This document shows, in pieces, positions 32,288 through 40,728 of a stretch of 64,000 nt of DNA. The DNA is from Hyphomicrobiales bacterium (GTDB taxonomy: Bacteria; Pseudomonadota; Alphaproteobacteria; Rhizobiales; Rhizobiaceae), in NCBI GenBank assembly GCA_900473205.1, contig UCLB01000003.1:30115-94114 (forward strand). The letters are read 5' to 3'. Each line of letters starts with the position of its first letter. The stretch's first letter is position 1. The position numbers and the translations under genes were made by a program. The notes below the pieces were generated by a model. The model saw only the letters and a list, made by a program, of their open reading frames with translations, did not search any database and was not told the DNA's origin.

Positions 32288-33016
32288 ATGCCGCATGCTA
32301 TCGTTTCCAGAGATGAGTGGTTGGAGGCCCGCAAGGCGCTTCTGGCCCAGGAAAAAGAACTCACCCGCGCCCGTGACAAACTGAACGAAGCACGCCGCGC
32401 CTTGCCGTGGGAGCCGGTGACGAATGACTATATTTTCGATACGCCGTCCGGCCCGAAATCGCTGGGTGAGCTGTTTGGCAATTGTAGCCAGCTCATCGTC
32501 TATCACTTCATGCTGGCACCGGATTGGGAAGAGGGCTGCGTCGGCTGCTCCTTCTTTGCGGACCATGTGGATGGCGCAATCGTTCACCTGAAAGCAGGCG
32601 ATGCCGCCTTCGTTGCCGCATCCCGCGCGCCGCTGGACAAGATCGAGGCCTACAAGGCCCGCATGGGCTGGAAATTCCCCTGGGTGTCGTCTGAAGGCAG
32701 CGATTTCAATTATGATTATCAGGCCTCGTTCCGCGATGAGGACGTCGCTTCCGGCACCATCACCTATAATTACACGGACATGCCCGCCATGGGCGATCTG
32801 AAGGATCTGCACGGCACCAGCGTGTTCGCCAAGGGTGAGGACGGCAAGATTTTCCACACCTATTCCACCTATGCCCGCGGTGCCGAACAGACGCTGACAA
32901 CGCTGATGCTGCTGGATCTCGTGCCCAAGGGCCGCAACGAGGAAGGCACGATGAACTGGGTGCGCCGTCACGACCAATATGAGGATGCACCGAAGGCCGC
33001 CAGCTGCTGCCATTAA
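32288..33016 (+). CDS. DUF899 (thioredoxin-like) family protein
   Basis: 242 residues. The family opens with the pattern IVSRDEWLEARKALLAQEKE and contains APDWEEGCVGCSFFADHVDG, with a CxxC-like pair in a thioredoxin fold, and YNYTDMPAMGDLKDLHG. Biochemical role unknown; often near detoxification genes. AGGAGG is at ideal distance. First gene of an operon with the DUF1579 and VOC genes, divergent from MarR. Confidence 0.88.
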   Translation: MPHAIVSRDEWLEARKALLAQEKELTRARDKLNEARRALPWEPVTNDYIFDTPSGPKSLGELFGNCSQLIVYHFMLAPDWEEGCVGCSFFADHVDGAIVHLKAGDAAFVAASRAPLDKIEAYKARMGWKFPWVSSEGSDFNYDYQASFRDEDVASGTITYNYTDMPAMGDLKDLHGTSVFAKGEDGKIFHTYSTYARGAEQTLTTLMLLDLVPKGRNEEGTMNWVRRHDQYEDAPKAASCCH

Positions 33017-33035
33017 CACCACAGGGAGAGACGGC

Positions 33036-33521
33036 ATGGAAAGCGCAAAGCCGCAGAAGGAACACGCATTTCTGGAACGCCTGGTGGGCGAGTGGGAAAT
33101 GGTGTCCAGCACGGGCTATGAGGGTTACGATCCCGATGATTCCGAGCAGCGTTTCACCGAAAGCATCCGCTCTGTCGGCGGGCTCTGGATTGTCAGCGAT
33201 GGCAAGGGAAAGATGCCGGATGGATCGCCGATGGAGGCGATCATCACGCTTGGGTTCGACCCCGCCAAGGGCCACTATGTCGGCTCATGGATCGGCTCGA
33301 TGATGACGACGCTCTGGGTCTACAAGGGCTGGCTGGAGGCCGATGGAAAGACGCTTGTACTGGAGGCGCAAGGCCCGAAATTCGACGGCAGCGGCGAATT
33401 CGCCACCTATCATGATATCATGACATTGCATGATGATAATGGCCGCACTTTCTCCGGCAGCGTGCTGCAGCCGGATGGAAGCTTCAAACAATTCATGTCG
33501 TCGGAATTCCGCCGCGTATAA
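33036..33521 (+). CDS. DUF1579 family protein
   Basis: 161 residues, pattern LERLVGEWEMVSSTGYEGYD, then ITLGFDPAKGHYVGSWIGSM and FSGSVLQPDGSFKQFM, typical of DUF1579, a predicted calycin-like beta barrel that may bind a small ligand. GGGAGAGACGGC precedes the ATG. It starts 19 bp after DUF899 and 15 bp before the VOC gene, so the three are one operon. Confidence 0.85.
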   Translation: MESAKPQKEHAFLERLVGEWEMVSSTGYEGYDPDDSEQRFTESIRSVGGLWIVSDGKGKMPDGSPMEAIITLGFDPAKGHYVGSWIGSMMTTLWVYKGWLEADGKTLVLEAQGPKFDGSGEFATYHDIMTLHDDNGRTFSGSVLQPDGSFKQFMSSEFRRV

Positions 33522-33536
33522 AGAGGGAGAGAAGCG

Positions 33537-34316
33537 ATGTCTGATACCCATGGGAAATTCATCTGGGCGGAATTGATGACGCCGGACAAGGACGCTGCAG
33601 GCCGCTTTTACAGCCACGTCGTCGGCTGGGAGTTGAAGGATTTCGGCTCGCCGGAAATGGGCTATAAAATCTTCGAAGCCAATGGCGTCGGCGTTGGCGG
33701 CATGATGGAACTAACCGATCAGCATAAAAGCGAGGGCATTCACCCCAACTGGACGCGTTACGTGGCGGTGGATGATGTGGATGCCACGGCAAAACGCTTT
33801 GAGGAAAAAGGCGGCAAGATCATGCGTCCGCCGAGCGACATCCCCGAAGTCGGCCGCTTCGCCGTGGTGACGGACCCCTCCGGCGCTGTGCTCTGCATCA
33901 TGAAACCCTTGCCGATGGATACGGGCAGTTTTCCCGAAGAGCCGCAGCACCTCACCGGCCATGTCGGCTGGAACGAACTTTTCACCGATGATGTCGATAG
34001 TGCCATGGCCTTTTACGGCGATCTCTTCGGCTGGACCAAGGATCATGATTTCGACATGGGCGAAATGGGGCCATACCGCATCTTCGCCTATGGCGGAAAA
34101 CAGCTCGGCGGCATCATGAAACGCCCTCCGCAAGTGCCCGTGTGCCACTGGGGCTATTACTTCAACGTCGATGGCATCGACGACGCCATCACCCGCGTCA
34201 GCACCGGCGGCGGTAAGGTCGTGAACGGCCCGATGTCCGTGCCGGGCGACGCCTGGATCGTCAACTGCCAGGACCCGCAGGGCGCGTATTTCTCACTGGT
34301 CTCACCGCGGAAGTAA
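33537..34316 (+). CDS. Two-domain VOC family (glyoxalase-like) protein
   Basis: 259 residues made of two VOC units: GKFIWAELMTPDKDAAGRFY...FAVVTDPSGAVLCIM and GHVGWNELFTDDVDSAMAFY...WIVNCQDPQGAYFSLV. Similar to the Streptomyces hydroxylase-like or CFP30B-type VOC proteins found with DUF899 and DUF1579. Substrate unknown. Last gene of the operon; it stops 1 bp before the end of the convergent LysR gene. Confidence 0.87.
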   Translation: MSDTHGKFIWAELMTPDKDAAGRFYSHVVGWELKDFGSPEMGYKIFEANGVGVGGMMELTDQHKSEGIHPNWTRYVAVDDVDATAKRFEEKGGKIMRPPSDIPEVGRFAVVTDPSGAVLCIMKPLPMDTGSFPEEPQHLTGHVGWNELFTDDVDSAMAFYGDLFGWTKDHDFDMGEMGPYRIFAYGGKQLGGIMKRPPQVPVCHWGYYFNVDGIDDAITRVSTGGGKVVNGPMSVPGDAWIVNCQDPQGAYFSLVSPRK

Positions 34317-35213
34317 TCACCCACCCCTCGGCAGCCGCACATGATCGATAAACGCCCGCAGCTTCGGGGCAAGATTGCGGCGGCTGGGGTAGTAGAGGTA
34401 GAAGCCTGCGAAGCTGGGGCAGTAGTCTTCCAGCATGGACAGCAGTTCGCCGCGCTCGATAAAAGGGCGGAACGATTCTTCCATGCCGAAGGTGATGCCG
34501 GCACCGGCGCAGGCCAGCTTGATCATCAGTTGCATGTCATTGGTGGTGAATTCCGGCTGGACGGCGACGGCGAATTCGCGGTGGTTTTCTGCAAATTCCC
34601 AGCGGTAGGGTGCCACGCCGGGGCTGGGACGCCAGCCAATGCAGCTGTGGTCGATCAACTCCGCCGGATGTGATGGCAGGCCGTTCTGGTCCCTGTAGGC
34701 CGGTGAGCAGACGGGAAGCTGCCGCTGCTCGACCGACACGGGAACGGCGATCATGTCCTGCGCAATCAATTCGCCCAGCCGCACGCCCGCATCATATTGC
34801 TCGGCCACGATATCGAATTCCTCATCGGTCACGACAATATCCAGCTGAACCTCGGGATAGGCAGCCGCAAAACTGGCCAGCAGCGGGCCGGAGAGGAAGC
34901 GTTCGGCGATGGATGACACGGCCAGCCGCAACTGCCCGCGCACAGCGCCACCGAGCGAGGAGGTGGCAAGGGCTGCCTGCTCCAGATTGGCGATGGAGGG
35001 CGACACATCGGCATAGAGCCGCTGGCCTGCTTCGGTCAGGCTGACGCTACGCGTCGTGCGCTGCACCAGCGCAATCCCCATCATCTCCTCCAGCTTGCGA
35101 ATGGTCTGGCTGACGGCGGAACGGGTTACGCCCAGACGGTCGGCAGTGGCGCGGAAATTCCGCTCCTCCGCCACCATGCAGAAAATCGAGAGCGCGTTGA
35201 GATCGATATTCAT
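34317..35213 (-). CDS. LysR family transcriptional regulator
   Basis: 298 residues. DLNALSIFCMVAEERNFRAT and VTRSAVSQTIRKLEEMMGIA form the winged helix; the rest is a substrate-binding domain of the CrgA/PecT-like type (QYDAGVRLGELIAQDMIAVP). It is divergent from an SDR-CMD-Atu4866 operon, which is the likely target. Confidence 0.88.
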   Translation of the reverse strand: MNIDLNALSIFCMVAEERNFRATADRLGVTRSAVSQTIRKLEEMMGIALVQRTTRSVSLTEAGQRLYADVSPSIANLEQAALATSSLGGAVRGQLRLAVSSIAERFLSGPLLASFAAAYPEVQLDIVVTDEEFDIVAEQYDAGVRLGELIAQDMIAVPVSVEQRQLPVCSPAYRDQNGLPSHPAELIDHSCIGWRPSPGVAPYRWEFAENHREFAVAVQPEFTTNDMQLMIKLACAGAGITFGMEESFRPFIERGELLSMLEDYCPSFAGFYLYYPSRRNLAPKLRAFIDHVRLPRGG

Positions 35214-35336
35214 TGGTTATATTTTCTATCCACTGAAGTAAGAATTGAGGCAGTTATCACGACAATGCCATCGAACTATCTTGCTTGCAACAGCACCGCT
35301 CCAACAGGGGCGGGCTGGGAAACAAGGAGATACATC

Positions 35337-36068
35337 ATGGCATTGAACAAAGTTGTTCTCATAACAGGTGCATCAAGCGGTATTGGTGAAGGCATCGCCC
35401 GCGAACTCGCCACCGCTGGCGCAAAACTGGTTCTCGGCGCTCGCCGCCTGGACCGTCTGGAAGCGTTGGCGCAAGAGCTTCGCCAGTCCGGTACGGAGGT
35501 CGTTGCCCAGCAGCTCGATGTGACGGACCGGGAAAGCGTCGCGGCTTTTGCCGAGGCTGGCCGCAAGGCCTTCGGGCCAATCGACGTCATCGTCAACAAT
35601 GCGGGCATCATGCCGCTGTCGCTCATGTCGTCGCTCAAGGTCGATGAGTGGGACCGCATGATCGACGTCAACATCAAGGGCGTGCTGTACGGCGTTGCCG
35701 CCGTTTTGCCCGAGATGACCAGCCGCAAGTCCGGCCAGATCATCAACATCGCCTCCATCGGCGCACTCGCCGTTTCACCGACGGCGGCGGTCTATTGCGC
35801 GACGAAATTCGCGGTGCGCGCCATTTCGGATGGTCTGCGGCAGGAAAACACGGACATCCGCGTGACCTGCATCCACCCCGGCGTGGTGGAAAGTGAACTG
35901 GCAGGCACCATCACCGATCCCGTCGCTGCGGAGCTGATGAAGGGTTATCGCTCCATCGCGCTGAAACCCGAAGCCATTGGCCGCGCCGTGCGCTTCGCCA
36001 TCGAGCAACCTGATGATGTCGATGTCAATGAGATTGTCGTTCGCCCAACTGCAAACCATGGAGGCTAA
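35337..36068 (+). CDS. Short-chain dehydrogenase/reductase
   Basis: 243 residues. ITGASSGIGEGIAREL, NNAGIMPLSLM, INIASIGALAV and YCATKFAVRAISD give the classical cofactor, structural and catalytic (Ser, Tyr, Lys) motifs. AAGGAGATACATC precedes ATG 35337. First gene of a three-gene operon; the next start is one base after its stop. NADP-dependent oxidoreductase of unknown substrate. Confidence 0.9.
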   Translation: MALNKVVLITGASSGIGEGIARELATAGAKLVLGARRLDRLEALAQELRQSGTEVVAQQLDVTDRESVAAFAEAGRKAFGPIDVIVNNAGIMPLSLMSSLKVDEWDRMIDVNIKGVLYGVAAVLPEMTSRKSGQIINIASIGALAVSPTAAVYCATKFAVRAISDGLRQENTDIRVTCIHPGVVESELAGTITDPVAAELMKGYRSIALKPEAIGRAVRFAIEQPDDVDVNEIVVRPTANHGG

Positions 36069-36069
36069 A

Positions 36070-36543
36070 ATGAAAATCATCTTTCCATTCGCCCTTGCCG
36101 TCGTAACATTGGTGGCCGCCACTGCGGCCTTTGCCAACCCCGAGCAGCTGGAAGACCGGCTGCAACGCGGGGATCAGGTCATCCGCACGCTCAACAACGG
36201 CGAGCCGCAGCAGACTCTCGAACGCATGCGGCAGGAATTTCCATTCCTTGCTGAAGCGACCGAAGGTTATGCGCTGGGCGAAGTCTGGTCCCGTCCGGGG
36301 CTGGACAACCGCACTCGCCAGCTCGCCACCGTCGCCGTCATGGCGGCATTGGGTGAGCGGGATTTGATGAAGGTCCATGCCGGATACGCGCTGAATGTCG
36401 GCGCGACCGATGATGAGCTGAAAGAGATAATCTACCTCGTCACGGTCCCGGCAGGCTTCCCGAAGGCAATTGCGGCCTCGCAGACGCTTTCCGAGCTTTT
36501 CGAAGAACGCCGCAATGCGGCAACCAGAGGAGCAGGCGAATGA
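36070..36543 (+). CDS. Exported carboxymuconolactone-decarboxylase-like protein
   Basis: 157 residues with a signal peptide (MKIIFPFALAVVTLVAATAA). The CMD core is visible as EFPFLAEATEGYALGEVWSR, LATVAVMAALGERDLMKVHA and ALNVGATDDELKEIIYLVTV. It has no cysteine, so it is not an AhpD-type peroxidase. Export of a CMD protein is unusual; family members next to SDR genes are often linked with cupins or aldo/keto reductases. The ATG is preceded by GGAGG within the SDR end. Confidence 0.82.
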   Translation: MKIIFPFALAVVTLVAATAAFANPEQLEDRLQRGDQVIRTLNNGEPQQTLERMRQEFPFLAEATEGYALGEVWSRPGLDNRTRQLATVAVMAALGERDLMKVHAGYALNVGATDDELKEIIYLVTVPAGFPKAIAASQTLSELFEERRNAATRGAGE

Positions 36544-36893
36544 CCATCCTCTCCACATCCATCGCTGTCGCCCTGGCGGCAGCATCCATCGAAGCCGACC
36601 CGCAGCGGTCGGCTCCAGCCCTGAAAACCAGCGCGGCGGACCAAACCGCCCAAGCGCAAAGCCACCCCTATATCGGCATGTGGGTAACGGGCGATGGCCG
36701 CATCCGGCAGGAGCTTTTGACAAACGGGCGCTATGACGAAGCGCGCGGAAACCGCAAGAGTGCCTATCAGGGCCGTTACGAGGTGAAGGGCAACCGCATC
36801 GAGTATTGGGACGATACGGGCTTTACCGCGGACGGCGAGTTCCGTGACGACGTGTTGTACCACGGCGGGATGGTGTTTTACCGGGAGAGATGA
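36540..36893 (+). CDS. Atu4866-domain protein
   Basis: 117 residues. The N-terminal 40 residues look like a hydrophobic export signal and Ala-rich linker (ILSTSIAVALAAASIEA); the C-terminal part HPYIGMWVTGDGRIRQELL...GRYDEARGNRKSAYQGRYEV...LYHGGMVFYRE is the compact beta domain known from the Agrobacterium protein Atu4866. Function unknown. Its ATG overlaps the stop of the CMD gene (ATGA). It overlaps the end of the convergent RES toxin gene by 16 bp. Confidence 0.85.
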   Translation: MTILSTSIAVALAAASIEADPQRSAPALKTSAADQTAQAQSHPYIGMWVTGDGRIRQELLTNGRYDEARGNRKSAYQGRYEVKGNRIEYWDDTGFTADGEFRDDVLYHGGMVFYRER

Positions 36894-37660
36894 GTTCCCA
36901 CCTTCAACAACCCCGCAATACGCGGGTCTCCGGCAAAATCCTCCACCGCAAAACCAATGCGCCGCATGGGAAAATCGCACAGCGCCTGAATGCCGGTCTT
37001 CGCCAGCCGGATGCGCCAGCTTACCCGCTCCACCGGCTGTTTCTTCCTGAAGGCAAGCGGCGTCAGAAGCGCGATATTCAGCCCAGCCTGCGGATCGCGA
37101 ACGGACTGGTAGAGAATGGCTTCGACGTCCGCAGCGCGTGCCGTGTCTGCCATCGCCTGGCACGGTTCGTAATCCGTCGGGTGTGTCCACAGCGCCTTGT
37201 CATCTGACAGATGCGGCGTGGTCAGATCGATGGCCGCAGGCGTGGCGATTTCGGCGGAAAAAGCGGTGTATTCGGCGGCATTGGCGGGCAGCGGTGTGGC
37301 GGGGGATTCGGCGTAGAACAGCAGGCGGTAGAATGCCATTTCGGCCAGCGCCGTTTCCACCGTGGCTGCCGCATAATAAACGCCCTTGGTCCAGCCCGCC
37401 CGGCGGAAGCGGGAGCCATAGGGATAGGCGGCATCGTAGCGAAAGGGCGTCGCCAGGAGGTAATCAAGTCCTGCGCATTCCGGCGGAAAGCGGCGCTTGC
37501 TGCCTTCCAGAATATCTTCCAGCAGGGATTGCTCATCCACCGTATCGACAAGCTTCATGGTGGAGACGTGGTGTTGCGCCTCCACCAGCCGCCACCAGTG
37601 GCCCGAGGTTGCGCGCTTTTCAGATTGGAGCGCGTCTGGCGTCCAAATAGGCAAGGACAT
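36878..37660 (-). CDS. RES domain toxin
   Basis: 260 residues. The RES fold signature is present: GSRFRRAGWTKGVYYAAATV with ETALAEMAFYR, and conserved Arg, Tyr and Ser in the second half (AILYQSVRDPQ). RES toxins such as MbcT and Xre-RES partners destroy or modify NAD+. The gene begins 41 bp inside the end of the Xre-type antitoxin gene. Length is near the longer end for the family. Toxicity is inferred from family and gene order. Confidence 0.85.
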   Translation of the reverse strand: MSLPIWTPDALQSEKRATSGHWWRLVEAQHHVSTMKLVDTVDEQSLLEDILEGSKRRFPPECAGLDYLLATPFRYDAAYPYGSRFRRAGWTKGVYYAAATVETALAEMAFYRLLFYAESPATPLPANAAEYTAFSAEIATPAAIDLTTPHLSDDKALWTHPTDYEPCQAMADTARAADVEAILYQSVRDPQAGLNIALLTPLAFRKKQPVERVSWRIRLAKTGIQALCDFPMRRIGFAVEDFAGDPRIAGLLKVGTHLSR

Positions 37661-38009
37661 CGAGCAATCCGGTTATGGTTGTGAGTTTTTCGGCCGGCAC
37701 GGCGCCCAGCGCATCATTGTGGTTTCTAAGCCACGCGCGGGCTACCGCCTCATCCCCGCCAACGATGGCATCGAGCGAACGGAAAACGCGGATCAGCAAG
37801 ACGGCCAGCTCGAAGGACTTGGCGCCCGGCTCCAGTACGAAATCGAGCCGCTTCATGCGCGAGACGGTGGGGGCGGAAACGCCGAGCACATCGGCCACGC
37901 GGGCCGCATTGATGCCTAGGCGCTCTGCGGCTGATACCACCGCCTTGGTGACGACCCTGCCCTGCTCCGATGGATCGGCTGCTGGTCTAACCTGGATATT
38001 CATGATCAT
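37620..38009 (-). CDS. Xre/MbcA/ParS-type antitoxin (DUF2384)
   Basis: About 129 residues. An HTH segment (VVSAAERLGINAARVADVLG, SAPTVSRMKRL) is followed by the DUF2384 toxin-binding part (SFELAVLLIRVFRSLDAIVG, ARAWLRNHNDALG). This is the partner of RES toxins; it probably represses the pair. ATG 38009 has AAGGAAAGG close upstream; ATG 38003 is possible. The palindrome CTTTCCTTGGAAAG covers the ribosome binding site region. Confidence 0.85.
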   Translation of the reverse strand: MIMNIQVRPAADPSEQGRVVTKAVVSAAERLGINAARVADVLGVSAPTVSRMKRLDFVLEPGAKSFELAVLLIRVFRSLDAIVGGDEAVARAWLRNHNDALGAVPAEKLTTITGLLDVLAYLDARRAPI

Positions 38010-38012
38010 ACC

Positions 38013-38026
38013 CTTTCCTTGGAAAG
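38013..38026. promoter_or_regulatory. Palindrome over the Xre-RES ribosome binding site
   Basis: CTTTCC-TT-GGAAAG (38013-38026), directly upstream of the antitoxin start and adjoining a -10-like TATATT on the minus strand. Likely autoregulatory operator. Confidence 0.6.
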
Positions 38027-38055
38027 AATATAGCAAATTTCTTTCTGAAAACAAG

Positions 38056-38081
38056 AAGGGCTGGCGGTGAAGCCAGCCCTT
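38056..38081 (-). terminator. Rho-independent terminator after ohr
   Basis: AAGGGCTGGC and GCCAGCCCTT form a perfect 10-bp stem with a 6-nt loop, followed on the minus strand by CTTGTTTTC. Confidence 0.8.
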
Positions 38082-38108
38082 GCTGTGTCGTTAATCACGG
38101 GGACGAGA

Positions 38109-38531
38109 TTAGGCGACAGAAACAGGAACCTCAGTGGAGGTGCGCAGCGCGTGGGAGTAAGGGCAAACGATATGCGCCTTCTTGACCAGATCCTCTGCTG
38201 TGGCCTTGTCGAGGCCGGGAATGTTGACCTTCAGCGATACGTCGATGCCGAAACCGCCACCGTCTTCACGCGGGCCAACGCCAACGCTTGCCGTCACGGT
38301 CGTGTCTTCAGGGATCTTTACCTTCTCCTTGCCAGCGACGTTCTTCAACGCGCCGAGGAAGCAGGCGGAATAGCCAGCGGCAAAGAGCTGCTCAGGGTTG
38401 GTGCCAGTTGCACCATCGCCGCCAAGCTCCTTGGGAACGGTCAGCGTTACGTCGAGAACGCCGTCTGCGGACTTGGCGTTGCCTGCACGGCCGCCTGTTG
38501 CGGTTGCCTGGGTGGTGTAGAGAATAGCCAT
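38109..38531 (-). CDS. ohr: Organic hydroperoxide resistance protein Ohr
   Basis: 140 residues. Both redox cysteines are in place: AAGYSACFLGALKN and HIVCPYSHALR. Ohr reduces organic hydroperoxides in the cytoplasm using lipoylated proteins. ATG 38531 gives the usual N-terminus MAILYTTQATATGGRAG. It is divergent from the ohrR gene, with a palindrome at 38573-38587 close upstream. Confidence 0.95.
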   Translation of the reverse strand: MAILYTTQATATGGRAGNAKSADGVLDVTLTVPKELGGDGATGTNPEQLFAAGYSACFLGALKNVAGKEKVKIPEDTTVTASVGVGPREDGGGFGIDVSLKVNIPGLDKATAEDLVKKAHIVCPYSHALRTSTEVPVSVA

Positions 38532-38572
38532 GTCATTCACTTCCTTCGGTTGATGTTGAATATCATATAGCT

Positions 38573-38587
38573 CACAATTAAATTGTG
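38573..38587. promoter_or_regulatory. OhrR operator palindrome
   Basis: CACAATT-A-AATTGTG is a perfect 15-bp palindrome 42 bp upstream of ohr; a second imperfect GTGCGCAA...TTTTGCAC unit follows. AT-rich palindromes with AATT halves are the known type of OhrR site. Confidence 0.75.
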
Positions 38588-38726
38588 CGCAATACAATTT
38601 TGCACATTGAGAAATTTTTCAATTTCTGCAATAGATATTGAGGAGATTGCGTTGCCTTGTGCATGGGGCAGGAACCGAGTGACGGGATAAATTGTTCCCT
38701 CTCCAGCCGCATTTGGAGCTCACATT

Positions 38727-39173
38727 ATGGACGACGGGACGATGGAAGGCCTTTTGAGGCTCGACCTGCAAATATGCTTCGCGCTGTATGGCGCCGCGCA
38801 CGCCTTCAACCGCGCCTATAAACCGCTGCTGGAACCGCTGGGTCTGACCTATCCGCAATATCTGGTCATGATGGCGCTGTGGGAAAAGGAAACCGCAACC
38901 GTCAAAACACTGGGCGAAATGCTGGGGCTGGACTCAGGCACCCTCTCCCCGCTTCTTAAGCGGCTGGAACAAGCAGGCCTGATTACCCGCAAGCGCGGCA
39001 CGGTGGATGAGCGTCAGGTGTTGATTGCGCTGACGCCTGAAGGTGCGGATCTAAAAAAGAAAGCCGCCAACGTCATGCGCTCGATTGGCGAGGCGACGGG
39101 CTGCAGCCTGGAGGAGTTGGGCCAGTTGCGGGATCGGTTGAACGCGCTGAAGGAGAATTTGGTGAAGGATTAG
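38727..39173 (+). CDS. ohrR: MarR-type hydroperoxide sensor OhrR
   Basis: 148 residues. The peroxide-sensing cysteine lies in the N-terminal LQICFALYGA (Cys17), as in all OhrR proteins, with YPQYLVMMALWEKETATVKT and LDSGTLSPLLKRLEQAGLIT forming the winged helix. The oxidised protein leaves DNA and ohr is induced. GGAG precedes the ATG. It is divergently arranged with ohr. Confidence 0.93.
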   Translation: MDDGTMEGLLRLDLQICFALYGAAHAFNRAYKPLLEPLGLTYPQYLVMMALWEKETATVKTLGEMLGLDSGTLSPLLKRLEQAGLITRKRGTVDERQVLIALTPEGADLKKKAANVMRSIGEATGCSLEELGQLRDRLNALKENLVKD

Positions 39174-39240
39174 GCTTGAGACCTTGGGATGTTCCGATAC
39201 TGTCCAGCGCACGCCCAATCCAGCCTCATGGAACGCACCA

Positions 39241-40083
39241 ATGTTTGCTCAATGTATCAGGGTCGTTTTATTCATCGCGATTCCGGGCTTCCTCGCAATC
39301 GACAAGGCGCAGGCCGAAGATGGTCCGAGTTGCGGTGGCAGGGCCGGAATCATAGTCCGCAACGCTTATCCGGACGCTACGAAGACTAGCGAGGAAACAT
39401 TCCAGTTCGATGGATCGACAATCGCGATCAACGATGGCGAAACCGCTAACAGCACGCCCCACACGATGAAATGCCGTGTCTGGCCGGCCAATCCTCAGCT
39501 CATGCTCGTCGCAGTGCCGCTGATCAAGTCCACAAATGAAGATGGGACCGTGGGCAACTTGGATCTTCTGGTAATCGATACAGCCAGTTCAGCGGTAAAA
39601 TATCGCCTCCTTCTTGCAGACAAAATGAATGACGATGCGATAAGCATCAGCGCAGTGGAATTCGACACGGCGCGCTACAGGCTGACACAAAACCAGACGG
39701 CCTTCGGCTTGCGCATATCGACTTCAGGCAGCTCAAGACCAAACCCTTACGATGGCGTGGGCTTATGGCTCTATGTCATCGAAAACGGTTCGCTCCGCCC
39801 CGTGCTGGATGGATTGGTCGTCTCACAGAATGGAGGCGAATGGGACACGAATTGCGCCGGTGAGTTTCAGTCGAGTGAGAGCACGCTTACGATGAGTGCG
39901 AACAGAACCAACGGTTACGCAGACATAACCGTGGTTGAAACGAGATCCACAAAGACCAGCTTCGTTGAAAAAGACAATGAATGCAAAGACACGACCGTCA
40001 CCGGTAAGCCGCAGACATTGCGTCTGATCTATGACGGAGAGCGATATCCGATACCGGAAGATAGACGCGCTTTGAGCGAGTGA
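39241..40083 (+). CDS. Exported hypothetical protein
   Basis: About 280 residues with a signal peptide (CIRVVLFIAIPGFLAIDKAQ, cleavage near AQAED). Four cysteines (GPSCGGRAG, TMKCRVW, DTNCAGEF, DNECKDT) could form two disulfides in the periplasm. Strand-rich, not recognised. The start at 39241 is preferred to 39184 because it directly precedes the signal. Base composition is less GC-rich than ohrR. Confidence 0.65.
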   Translation: MFAQCIRVVLFIAIPGFLAIDKAQAEDGPSCGGRAGIIVRNAYPDATKTSEETFQFDGSTIAINDGETANSTPHTMKCRVWPANPQLMLVAVPLIKSTNEDGTVGNLDLLVIDTASSAVKYRLLLADKMNDDAISISAVEFDTARYRLTQNQTAFGLRISTSGSSRPNPYDGVGLWLYVIENGSLRPVLDGLVVSQNGGEWDTNCAGEFQSSESTLTMSANRTNGYADITVVETRSTKTSFVEKDNECKDTTVTGKPQTLRLIYDGERYPIPEDRRALSE

Positions 40084-40232
40084 AATCAAAAAGTCTTGGG
40101 CGAAACGTGATCATCTGCGACGTAGAGACGTGAGGTTCGCTCGTACGGCTACCCTGCAACCTGCGCCTTGTGTGCTAAGCGGTTGCAGAAGATGTCAGGC
40201 GCTTTCTAAAGCCTGACTATAAATCGCTGGCG

Positions 40233-40586
40233 TCAGCGATCATCCATAATCAGAGTGCCATTGGCCTCGCGCACCATCTTCGGTATCAAAAAGATGTCCA
40301 CGAAATACCAAACGAGTGCGACGTGATAAAGGACCTCAAGAACAAGATTCCAGCCAGTGAGGAACGGCAGGAACAGGACGCTCACGCCTAGCGCGAGCTG
40401 TATTTTTGCAGATTTCTTGTAACCCAGATAAAAGCGGTGAAATCCCAGACAACCACCACCGCCCATTAAGAAAAGAAGGTAGGCGACCCATGTGATCTTA
40501 CGATCAGGAAGCTTTGTCCAGTAAGGCGCTTGATCGGACGAGTTAGCGGCACTGCCGGAAATTTTAGGCACCTTGACGAATGACAC
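40233..40586 (-). CDS. TM2 domain membrane protein
   Basis: About 117 residues. The TM2 pattern is visible: KITWVAYLLFLMGGGGCLGF, HRFYLGYKKSAKIQLALGV and WYFVDIFLIPKMVREAN, giving two to three membrane spans with the short polar turn typical of the family. Function unknown. The start is uncertain: no ATG is available; a GTG at 40586 or a TTG at 40595 (with GGAG between) would serve. Confidence 0.75.
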   Translation of the reverse strand: MSFVKVPKISGSAANSSDQAPYWTKLPDRKITWVAYLLFLMGGGGCLGFHRFYLGYKKSAKIQLALGVSVLFLPFLTGWNLVLEVLYHVALVWYFVDIFLIPKMVREANGTLIMDDR

Positions 40587-40672
40587 ATTCTCCAAATGGA
40601 TTCACCAGAGAATTATCGCGTCAATAGCGAGAATATCAATCAAAAATTGAATTTAGACAATTTCTAAAACGA

Positions 40673-40707
40673 AAAGCCCAGATGGCTCGGTGAGCCGTCT
40701 GGGCTTT
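40673..40707 (-). terminator. Terminator after the first L,D-transpeptidase gene
   Basis: AAAGCCCAGATGGCTC pairs with GAGCCGTCTGGGCTTT around GGT (one mismatch). Strong 16-bp stem, T-rich on both sides, 22 bp after the stop. Confidence 0.85.
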
Positions 40708-40728
40708 GGTTTAGATTATGTGATCAGC

